The position numbers and the translations under genes are program-made. A DNA stretch of 64,000 nucleotides from Allosphingosinicella deserti (lineage in GTDB: Bacteria; Pseudomonadota; Alphaproteobacteria; Sphingomonadales; Sphingomonadaceae), in NCBI RefSeq assembly GCF_003012735.1, contig NZ_PXYI01000002.1, positions 822,611 to 886,610 of the forward strand, given 5' to 3'. Position 1 is the first letter of the stretch; the number at the start of each line of letters is the position of its first letter. Shown piece after piece: positions 28,101-33,500 of the stretch. The notes beneath the pieces are model-generated. The model saw nothing but the letters and a program-made list of their open reading frames with translations, made no database searches and had not been told where the DNA came from.

Positions 28101-28910
28101 GCCAGCGTCGGCCGGATCACGTCTGCCGCAGAGAACATAGCTCCGCGTACAATTGCTGAGTTTGGCGCATGTTTTGTCGCTGGCACTCAGGTGCACACCC
28201 CTGAAGGGTTAGCGGCGATTGAAAAGCTTCGCCCAGGAGATTTGGTGCTGGCCCAACCGGAGTTGGGTGGCGAGCGATCGGCACGTCGGATCGTACGAGT
28301 CGTATCGTTCGAGGACAAATCGATCTGGACGGTGAGTTATCGCGATGACACTGGAAGGACCGAGACGCTGCGCGCAACTCCCAATCACCCCTTCTGGGTT
28401 GAGGGCCTTGGGTGGACGGCCGCCGAACTGCTTCAGGCAGGCCAGCGACTGCAACTGGCGGATGGAACTGGAGCGACTGTTGTCGCTATCGCAGAGACCG
28501 GTACGCGACAGTCCGTCTTCAATTTCGAGGTTGAAGGCTTTCATACCTACTACGTTGGCGAACTCGGTGTTTGGGTTCACAACACCAACTGCGCAATGAT
28601 TGCACCTGGTTCCTTGCCAGCTATCGAGGAGAATGCGGTTGTTACTACGCTTCAACACATTGATGCCGGAACGATGCCTGCTGGAAGCCTAGCGAAAAAA
28701 TGGGGGACGCAGTTCAAAAATTGGGCAGGAGATCTGCCCGGCAATCAAGGGCCTACGTCCCCTTACGCTGAGTACCGAGTTGCACCTTCTCCCGGCACGA
28801 GTGGGGCTGGAACCAACCGCGTTGTGGTAAATAGCCAGACCGGAGAAGCATATTACACATGGACGCACTATGGTGACACGGGTAACCCTCCATTTGTACA
28901 GATAAGGTAG
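16185..28910 (+). CDS. Rhs1: giant YD-repeat polymorphic toxin with Hint domain and barnase-like RNase tip
   Basis: A 4241-aa cell-surface or secreted contact toxin. The start MVAIFTG follows a ggggg ribosome site and matches Rhs2. Residues 1-3400 are mostly YD repeats (YDxxGRL type), with jelly-roll-like modules around 790-1050 and 1365-1625. A LysM domain (about 3413-3464) should bind peptidoglycan. Then come a glycine-rich hydrophobic stretch (about 3500-3740) and a Hint autoprotease-like domain with Cys3996, the TPNHPF block and the final VHN (4131-4133). The last 107 residues form a barnase/RNase N1-T1 type fold with Glu4196, Arg4212 and His4228 in the places of the catalytic Glu-Arg-His. 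No standard signal peptide is visible, so the export route is unknown. A barstar-like gene follows. Confidence 0.92.
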   Translation: MVAIFTGIGPGTERGSGSLLGRAGLLGSSSLGRNGEQVLVNAATGNLVISQSDEILIGRGPDAAIARTYNSMTGVADDNNDRWRQSTDRRVLGLTGTVNTSGSTVRRISADGSNIAYTYNADGVYRTRQGAGAYDTLSFANGVWTWTDGATQTRETYAAYGDYWQIKSETDTSGNTLTFDYDGANLTRVTTADGGYVAYAWSGNTITGIVTGYTDLAANSGKTLTRTRYAYDERNRLKTVTVDLSPEDNVTGDGRVYVTSYGYDGDSTRVSSIAQSDGSLLVIGYDAGGRVASLTETVAAGVTRVTTLTYDANFTLVTDPQGQVTRLDYSAAGERFLEKVTAPAAVAGAAPQVVGFTYDAVSADIASVTDAAGNTTRYTYDQAGNLQMEIDRLGNVIRRTYGARNELLSESRGNAVANPAVTESFENGVASGWTGSNGAPVSGPTAGASGSLSRFLGRFGTTWGGEGIAKTFALSGTGQTIVDFDFLKIDSWDGESFTISLDGAAAISFVPGQNASGSFTAGSLTGTYTITSPGQDADLGFGPQFLDRVYHVQLQVAGTGSSLRLGLGSTLDQLVDDESWGVDNVAVREAVGQQARFVYDAANRLRFSVSPEGNVQQFVYDGQGRLEWTIDYPGHLFGVAALPQGAVLTEVQLVAWHNGLADKSTLKLIKNVYDARGNLSQVLRYGAATAAGAPVESGEVGKTSYVYDQAGNLLLTQQDGRAAETFVYDGLGRVVASVDGAGAKTTFIFNDAATQTTVVSANGLVEISTYNKAGERISFLETTASGGSNILPNASLLNGTEGWTLSNAQRVPGSAGGPAFVFRNIGTSYGTAYSTGGAVPAASSLKLSYMVKPAAPDSQFQTAIFWYDAQGNFITQSVFDRWPGDTSKFTAYEHVVVPPAGAVGYSLNANGTGEWGGHSLSIDNHLANGYLVNGTQGWGRLDNVQRVAGGAGGPSFVFRTGPGRGTAETVGAPVPAGAGLTLSYVVKPTAPDTQFQTAIYWYDAQGNFITQSIFDRWPGNVNAYTSYEHQIIPPANAVAYTLYTNGSGDFGGHRLAVTSSATAAAANAEIYTYDKAGRLIAERSAGASISYHVYDKAGRLVGDVSHLGELVEYRYDANNRLVATIAYGTPVDAAKLPGLANSDAPADLASIRPPADAARDIWTWRIYDKEGRLVEAIAGDGSVSIQDYDFAGRLIRTTSYENRLSAAQLTSLRGALPTSVIAPTASGKDAVGRSFYDKDGNLVAILNGEGQLTRIVHDGSGQKIAETTFFNAVAGELRSGAALEVLLANVQPHASDRRFNFVYDGQGLLRFAIDAVGHVTEYRYGAGGADEARRPVETIEHAKALPSLSAYSFAAVSNSFYPANILPNASLLNGTEGWTLTNAQRVPGSAGGPAFVFRNIGTSYGTAYSTGGAVPAASSLKLSYMVKPAAPDSQFQTAIFWYDAQGNFITQSVFDRWPGDTSKFTAYEHVVVPPAGAVGYSLNANGTGEWGGHSLSIDNHLANGYLVNGTQGWGRLDNVQRVAGGAGGPSFVFRTGPGRGTAETVGAPVPAGASLTLSYVVKPTAPDTQFQTAIYWYDAQGNFITQSIFDRWPGNVNAYTSYEHQIIPPANAVAYTLYTNGSGDFGGYALRVDALSTPADRKSYSVYDSAGRLAYAIDAAGAVTGYRYDAVGHVTGVVQYASNTAFMASPSKAQMDAWAQAQPSAATRVTRNFYAENGDLRFTIDAEGYVTGHEYDADGHVIRTRRYSAVATVADTLLSVSNWAASAAYVETSFRYDPTGRLVRSTGAEGGYTDYSYNANGTLLAETAMTGTANEVSTRYEYDGAGRITAEHRAHGIVNPDNVLIQQTTRYAYDGHGNVVEVTDPRLNKTLRSFDRAGRLLSETDAENGIVRYEYDAFGNAVKVTDKRGFTTYNYYDNAGRLIASRDPENYLTETSYTAFGEVASVTRRFNVVAGAAAVGTVPSAAAHDKDATTHFEYDRLGRVVKTIDAEGSFETYKLDAFGQRIEVRNKLGGVTLNSFDRRGLLVAETLPMSSVKPDGTIQATTVTNRFVYDARGNRTEMVEASGLAEARTTLYFYDGANRLTESRLILKEADRTTPGADTPRERYKYDQLGRLVETINALGGRTFSYYDKLGRLVEQIDPAGAMISWRYDAASNVIHERRWAQKPTSAEVGTHGWPTVTADDRVTNYTYDKLNRVQKTDRINPQVNAGPAKVVTGAWNGSAYVTAGSDLVVSYEYDAHGNVTRQTDASGNSVYSYYDKAGRRVEQVDQEGYMTSWRYDSEGNVIHERRWAQRVPSATVADHGWPVVTADDRCTEFTYDRNGRRLTESRWVDGANYGAGQRTITYTYNGLDQVTSKQEATGDTTTYIYDLAGRLETEKRQGFVDHSGAAVSPTTNYRYDGLNNLVRTAEGMAGERVTRYVYGAGGRLASMTNAAGGEFSYVYDAAGNKIRESYVRRQVQSVNAQGVVTYRDLTEAVIETRDVLGRVTGQALASWNGSAWVNGDRQDTAYNSFGEVSARGTNGLWQEQFAYNAAGQLTATNSGGGVWRYFVYDNAGNQTLAVESEGTDLAGKTLDQVLALARGNGAWAGATYVDGINTTITIVDKRGQATTTAAMKRQLSATVSAVDIATTKGYNAFGEVAWEKNAEGAQTSYVYNTMGRVRSIVRPTVSVTSENGTRQQVAPTEYFSYDLSGRLTGTTDANGNVTTRQLLAGTGYGGSEALVTVETHADGGVSRIIYDQFGDARVIRNELETSASHTLRSVHDETRNYDNLGRLVLQTERGGLTHAYTYDLLGRRILHTNTVLGAANAEITDYDLQGRVTRQVAFGGDTTTTSYAWDATLQTAGVTVGGWATTTTLANTLTSVEKEDVFGHALYKKDLGGRISEMTYDKAGRLTARTGAGAMTWTWLNSGLVDTITATSGASNTQNWSSKTTSHGYDVLGNLVAQYTVDTVEEYYQYSWEDGGSAYYYDTERVSRVVQNATADYDTLGRLVWWSEAGTGTAPAARTDYEYDANGNIRRTLASYRALDTNGTASTSASTQDLWYRYDKMNRVTTAKGSLQNGQIVGGEINTYNVAGQRKTTTKTVAASASIPNPYDYDGTQPYIEQGYEGQRLETYVYDAAGNLDFVYGIDGGWEQRPDGTIVGLPPSGTGSRIADYDYDGLGRVTRQLDYDASGTVVQYQRDVTYNAKSQITGETTNTRRGADIFRSIVVNNYGTGTAYALGAVVWSTSQNDKFVKGTTLATGSANPLDTRTDNTIGWYDGAVTTQVRFDENTGSTSNTIFRTTYNYNDAGQLQSAQVNDGRPRTVTYTNDMTGQVIRRDEADNKIPTQSQPYLNGDPHEVWYRFGGKQMGYVGNNGTLDTDYQSSVSNRTATAGTGAFRNGGAYGGAHADFDLSTSALTSYSQGGSGGSYTVQGGETLTSIAAQLWGDASLWYKLAEANGLSASNALMEGQRLTIPAGVMKNTHNASTFKPYDPAEAMGETSPTTPKPQTQKSNKCGVFGQILLIAVAVAVSVYTGGALAGTLGNALGSTFLGGVAAGAVGGAVGSIASQGLGVATGIQQGFSWKGVALAAIGGAVGGAMKGVDVFGKADVGLVKLGNDVARGAISNVASQGIGIATTLQSKFDWTGVAIGGVVAGAVGLANRTVAGLGVGALAGSEQASRPSFGNMANQAISGAAGALAGGAARSLATGTSFGDNVLAALPDVIGSTIGNALAGAVQRQPSAMGGPLDPGEVAPAAETIDSGSALGPDGEIVVTGYRSWLERLGANLTRGASELWHSWGFDDLSNRITNSITGFGSALSSKATDANLGRTVLVGITSSIAGQSFGRLVNGSLTDRNAAAYWGGMRDHAGGLFRSAASLAQIAHDLSPQGVANSLAEAAGVRTFGPNAARSALPIAQAAVAGSEYVSSRVSNRSLIVSDAQRLYGSAKSEIQAFQRLDSAGKQEVILRLAGAGTVEAVAAVLTAGASRAASVGRITSAAENIAPRTIAEFGACFVAGTQVHTPEGLAAIEKLRPGDLVLAQPELGGERSARRIVRVVSFEDKSIWTVSYRDDTGRTETLRATPNHPFWVEGLGWTAAELLQAGQRLQLADGTGATVVAIAETGTRQSVFNFEVEGFHTYYVGELGVWVHNTNCAMIAPGSLPAIEENAVVTTLQHIDAGTMPAGSLAKKWGTQFKNWAGDLPGNQGPTSPYAEYRVAPSPGTSGAGTNRVVVNSQTGEAYYTWTHYGDTGNPPFVQIR
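18549..19339 (+). repeat. 791-bp internal repeat of Rhs1, copy 1
   Basis: Encodes two tandem jelly-roll-like modules of about 130 aa each (starting NASLLNGTEGW and LVNGTQGW). It is repeated in frame 1725 bases downstream with only a few mismatches. The strand-rich pattern with conserved WYDAQGNFITQS suggests a carbohydrate-binding-like fold (inferred). Confidence 0.9.
20274..21064 (+). repeat. 791-bp internal repeat of Rhs1, copy 2
   Basis: Direct copy of 18549-19339 with a few substitutions, for example at the LSNAQ/LTNAQ codons near its start. The flanking YD-repeat sequence differs between the two copies, so only the module pair was duplicated or converted. Confidence 0.9.
28125..28269 (+). 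repeat. 145-bp Hint-start repeat, functional copy inside Rhs1
   Basis: Encodes the beginning of the Hint domain ([20 protein letters not shown] onward). It is duplicated at 29314-29458 with one visible mismatch (gggtta versus ggatta). It marks the recombination junction at which the toxin-immunity tip was exchanged. Confidence 0.93.
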
Positions 28911-28915
28911 TTGTG

Positions 28916-29314
28916 ATGGCTAAAGAAGCTGGCGTATTTTCCTTTTCCGCTGAAGAGGCGGCCGAAGAAATCCTAAAATATCGACAGGATGGGTGGCGAA
29001 TATTCGAACTTCCCAAGGGAATTTCGTCCAGAGGTGCATTCTTCGAGGGCGTGCGCTCGACGTTGCCCTTGGATCCTCCGTTACTGGGGAATCAGAACTG
29101 GGATGCACTCGCAGATTCGCTCTGGTCAGGTCTGGACGCTCTCACAGACGATATGATTTTGATCGTTTGGCCAGACTCATCGGATATGACTAAGAACGCA
29201 TCAGACGATGCAGAAATTGCGATTAACATATTGTCAGAATTGCCCACTTCTCTGGGAAATGACGATATAACTGCGGGAAATACCAAAAAAGTAGCTATTA
29301 TCAGATTAATCTAG
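28916..29314 (+). CDS. Barstar-like immunity protein for the Rhs1 RNase
   Basis: A 132-aa acidic protein starting 5 bases after the Rhs1 stop. ATG at 28916 has an aagg ribosome site about 8 bases upstream; a GTG at 28913 is an alternative. The block [19 protein letters not shown] matches the barstar family core, and the acidic helix that plugs the RNase active site in barstar lies here. Barstar-family proteins neutralise barnase-type RNases, exactly the tip encoded directly upstream. GC content is clearly lower than in the Rhs core, as usual for exchanged tips. Confidence 0.88.
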   Translation: MAKEAGVFSFSAEEAAEEILKYRQDGWRIFELPKGISSRGAFFEGVRSTLPLDPPLLGNQNWDALADSLWSGLDALTDDMILIVWPDSSDMTKNASDDAEIAINILSELPTSLGNDDITAGNTKKVAIIRLI

Positions 29315-29458
29315 CCGCAGAGAACATAGCTCCGCGTACAATTGCTGAGTTTGGCGCATGTTTTGTCGCTGGCACTCAGGTGCACACCCCTGAAGGATTA
29401 GCGGCGATTGAAAAGCTTCGCCCAGGAGATTTGGTGCTGGCCCAACCGGAGTTGGGTG
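29314..29458 (+). pseudogene. Displaced Rhs tip: truncated Hint-domain fragment
   Basis: A near-exact copy of 28125-28269. It begins at the immunity gene stop and would read on in the Hint frame ([20 protein letters not shown]) up to PELG, where the IS-like sequence begins and a stop follows. It has no start codon of its own. This is the pattern of an older Rhs C-terminal cassette displaced by a newer toxin-immunity pair; the old toxin itself is gone, probably lost with the IS insertion. Confidence 0.88.
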
Positions 29459-29476
29459 TGACGTGACCCCCAACTT

Positions 29477-30148
29477 TCATCCAGTCGGGACTAGAGACCG
29501 GCGATTGTGATTGCGCATTGGCGCATGTGAAGCAACGGCCTGCACGCGTGCAGGCCGTTGCTTTTCGAAGCCGGCGGCGAAGGCAGCCGGTGTAGCGTAG
29601 CCGAGCGAGGAGTGCGGCCGCTCGGTGTTGTAGTCGTCGATCCATCGGGCGATCGCATCACGGGCATGGCCGATGCTGAGGAACAGTGTCTCGTTCAGCA
29701 GCTCGTCGCGCATGCGGCCGTTGAAGCTCTCGACGTAGCCGTTCTGCATCGGCCTGCCGGGTTGGATGTAGTGCCGGTCGATCTTCGCCGCGCCCGACCA
29801 ACTCAGCACCGCGTTCGACGTGAGCTCCGTTCCGTTGTCACTGACGATCATCCTGGGCGCGCCGCGCTCCGCGACCAGATCGGTCAGCTCACGCACCACC
29901 CGCCTGCCCGAGATCGACGTGTCGGCGACGGCGCGCAGGCATTCTCGGGTGACGTCGTCCAATGGTGATGGCGCGGCTTCCAACGGAAGCCGCTTCTGGA
30001 TCCGTCATCATGTTGAGCACGCGAAAGCGGCGCCCGGTGGCGAGCTGGTCATGCACGAAGTCGAGGCTCCAGCGCTGTTGGGAAGCGCAAGCACCGGCGC
30101 CGGCACCCGCGCGCCGACGGCGCGCTTTCGTCCCCGTCGCCGTACGGA
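29477..30148 (-). pseudogene. IS3-family OrfB transposase, frameshifted and truncated
   Basis: The integrase-core pieces lie in three frames. RRRGRKRAVGARVPAPVLAL (to about 30085) is followed in another frame by QQRWSLDFVHDQLATGRRFR, and after an insertion by [20 protein letters not shown]. The DDE residues can be seen as D in WSLDF, D in VSDNGTE and E in GYVESFNGR, but they are no longer in one reading frame. The second frame break coincides with a hairpin-bearing insertion at about 29965-30010. Transposition activity is unlikely. Confidence 0.85.
29973..29993. repeat. Perfect 9-bp hairpin inserted in the transposase remnant
   Basis: gcggcttcc, a 3-base loop aac, then ggaagccgc. It sits inside an extra stretch of roughly 40 bases that breaks the transposase frame between LN and DDVTREC. 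It may be a small REP-like element or a footprint of another event. Confidence 0.6.
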
Positions 30149-30150
30149 CA

Positions 30151-30525
30151 CGAATTCTGAGCCCGAAGGTCCATCGCGAGATCGGCTCCCATGCAGCGGT
30201 GTACGGCTTTGCCGAGACGCCGTGGCGATCTCCGGCGAGCCTGGATTGATCATGATGGCACGGCTGCTTTTCGAGCGGCTGGAGAAAAATGCTAAACATT
30301 TCTCGGTTTCTGCGGATCAGGGAGGTTGAGGGCGTCGTCTCGCCCCGCTGCCTTGGGCGGAGCGTGGTCGGGATTATCACGGACACCTCCTCGCGCGCCA
30401 GGTCGGCGACATTGGTGTGAGAGTGCAAACATCTGCCGATTTGCGCGGGTTAGACTTTCGAACGCGGGTGGCGAGGCAGGGACGGCGGTGCCGGCGGGCA
30501 TTGAGAGTGAGTGGGGGGCGTATCA
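30151..30525. other. Intergenic region upstream of Rhs2
   Basis: Between the transposase remnant and the Rhs2 start I see no gene. It holds an imperfect palindrome gagaaaaatg/catttctc (30281-30303) overlapping a FliA-like promoter. The remaining 200 bases to the Rhs2 ATG would form a long 5-prime leader. Confidence 0.55.
30293..30319 (+). promoter_or_regulatory. Candidate sigma-28 (FliA) promoter of Rhs2
   Basis: TAAA (30293-30296), exactly 15 bases, then GCGGATCA (30312-30319), matching 6 of 8 bases of the FliA -10 GCCGATAA. An A-run (gagaaaaa) precedes it, as at Rhs1. The spacer sequence differs from that of Rhs1 while both boxes and their spacing are kept. The gene starts about 206 bases downstream. 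Confidence 0.45.
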
Positions 30526-33500
30526 ATGGTTGCAATTTTCACGGGGGGCGGCACGGGTCTGGAGCGCGGATCGGGGGCGCTGCTCGGCAGGGCCGGCCTG
30601 CTCGGCTCCTCCTCGCTCGGGCGAAACGGCGAACAGGTCTTCGTCAATGCCGCGACCGGCAATTTGGTCATCCGCCAGAGCGACGAGATCCTGATCGGGC
30701 GCGGCCCGGACGCGGCGATCGATCGCACCTACAACAGCCAAAGTGCCGTTCCCCAAGATAATGGCGGACGCTGGCGGCAGAGCACTGAGCGGCGAATCCA
30801 CGCCCTGACCGGTACCGTGAATGCGGCGGGCAGCAGCGTCCGCCGGGTATCGGCGGATGGATCGGACATCCTCTATACCTACGACGTTGCGCGGAGCCTC
30901 TATCGCACCACCCAGGGTGCCGGAGCCCACGATAGTCTCGCCTTTGGGTCCGGTGCCTGGACTTGGACCGACGGCAGCACTCAGGTCCGGGAAACCTATG
31001 CCGCTTACACCGATCACTGGCGGATCGCCTCCGAGGTCGACAGCAGCGGCAACACGCTCACCTTCGCCTACACCGGCGCCAATCTTGCACGCATCACCAC
31101 CGCGGACGGCGGCTTCGTCGATTATGCCTGGAGCGGCGGCAACATCACGGCGATCGTTACCGGCTCCACGGACCTCGTTACCGCTGCGGCGCGGACGCTG
31201 ACGCGGACCCGCTATGGCTATGACGGGCTCAGTCGCCTGACCACCGTCACCGTCGACATCAGCCCCGAGGACAACAGCATCGCCGACGGGCGCACCTACG
31301 TCACGATGTACAGCTATGACGGCAATTCGAACCGGATTGCCACCATCGCCCAGACCGATGGCTCACTATTGGCGATCGGCTATACGGGCGAGCTAGTCAC
31401 AAGCCTCACGGAGACGGTCGCCGCCGGGGTCACCCGTGTCACGACCCTCGCTTATGGCACTACCTCCACGCTGATCACTGACCCTGCAGGCCAGGTCACG
31501 CGCCTCGATTACTCTGCCGCCGGCGAGCGCTCCCTCGAGAAGATCACGGCTCCGGCTCCGAGCGCCGGCGCAACGCCGCACGTCGTTAGCTTCACCTATG
31601 ATCCGGCGACCGGCGACGTTGCCTCGGTCACCGACGCGCAAGGCGGGGTGGAGCGCTTCGTGTACGATGGGGCGGGGAATCTCGCGGTTTCGATCGGCGC
31701 CGACGGCAATGCGGTCACCCGTGTCTACGGGACACGTAACGAGTTGATCAGCGAAAGCCGCAGCACGTCGAGCGGTGGCACGCAAGCCTCGAACCTCATT
31801 CCCAATGCGCTTCTGCTTGAGGGCACCGGTGGCTGGCAGTTCGACAATGTCGAACGGGTTGCGGGCGGCGTCGGGGACCCGGTACCCTTTTACGCCCGCA
31901 GCGTCGGTGGTCAGTCGGCGGGATTGAGCAGGTCCCGGGTGCCGCTGACATCGAGCGCGAGCAGCTTTGATCTCTCGCTCACCTACAAGGTCGGCAAGCC
32001 CGGGACGCAGGTGAAGTTCGGTGCCTTCTGGTACGATGCCGAGGGCCGTTTCCTGAAGGAGGATTATTTCAACCACTGGCCGACCGACACGGCCTGGACG
32101 ACTTCGAGTCACGAAATCACCAAACCGGCCGGGGCTGCTTATTATTCCCCGTTCTTCGTGACCTACGCCGCCAACGACATTTGCTTTGCCGCGCCGTCGC
32201 TGACCGAGTCCAACCTCATTCCCAACGCCAATCTGCTCGACGGGACGGCGGGATGGCAGCTCGACAATGTCGAGAGGGTCGCGGGCGGTGTCGGCGATCC
32301 GGCGCCTTTCTACGTCCGCAGCGTCGGCACCCAGCCCGCGGGATTGAGCAGGAACCAGGTGCCGCTGACGTCGGGCGCGAGCAGTTTCGAGCTCTCGCTC
32401 ACCTACAAGGTCGGCCAGCCCGGGGCGCAGGTGAAGTTCGGTGTCTTCTGGTACGATGCCGAGGGCCGCTTCCTCAAGGAGGATTATTTCAACCATTGGC
32501 CAACCGACACGGCCTGGACGACTTCGAGCCACGAAATAACCAAACCGGCCGGCGCGGCTTATTATTCCCCATTCTTCGTCACCTACGCGCCCGTTGATCA
32601 TTGCTTCGCCGCGCCGCGGCTCGAAGCTGTCGGTGTCGATGTCACCCGCTTCGTTCATGATGCCAAGGGTCGGCTCCGATACACGATCAGCCCCGGCGCA
32701 GGCGTCGTCGAGCATCGTTATTCCTCAGCAGGGAATCTCGAATATACGATCGAATATCCGGAGCACAGGTGCGATCTCTCGGCGCTCGCCGCGGGACAAC
32801 TGGTCACCGAGGCGCAGATGGACGGGTGGCGCAACGCGCTCGTGGACCGCAGCGGCGTCAAGGTCACCTATCGTTCCTATGACGCGCGTGGCAACCTCAC
32901 TGCCGAGACGAGATATGACGGCGCAACGGTGCAAGGATTACCCATCGGCGCCAGCGCATCACCCGCTCCGTCGGTGACGGTACCGATCCTGGCCGGACGC
33001 AATACGGCGGTGACAGCTCAGGCGGACGGATCCTACCGCGTGGTGAAGACCTCGGGGGTCAATAACAGCTACGACGCGTCGGCCTTTGGAAGTGCCGGGT
33101 TCTCAGGGGATTTCGTGCTTCTCCTACGACCGCAGCAGACCGACCGATATTTGATCGGCGGGATGTCGCGGTCGCCGGCATCGACAACCAGCTATCTTGG
33201 TGTCGACTACGGCCTCGAGGTCGGTCCCGGCGGCAGCGTCGCGTTCGTGGAGGGGAGCGGCTACGGAGGTCTAGGGACCACCGTTACAACGGGCGAGTGC
33301 CTTTGGGTCGCTCGGGTCGGGACAACTCTCTATTATCTAAAGGGCGCCACCTTCGATCAGGCAGTTGCTGCAGGCGCGCTCCGCAGCGTCGCCGGAGTCG
33401 GCGGAACGCTCTACTTCGACGCCGCTCTCTACTCGGCTGGAGCAGCCTTCGACGTCGCGTTATCCGGAGTGGCAGATCCTGCTTACATGCCGGTCTCGGC

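Larger units (their letters stand above)
29459..30150 (-). mobile_element. Decayed IS3-family insertion sequence remnant
   Basis: The left end reads TGACGTGACCCCC directly after the truncated Hint fragment, like IS3-family termini. It carries only the C-terminal half of an OrfB-type transposase on the minus strand. OrfA and the N-terminal half of OrfB are missing. The right end is not recognisable; transposase similarity fades near 30150, so that border is approximate. Confidence 0.75.
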
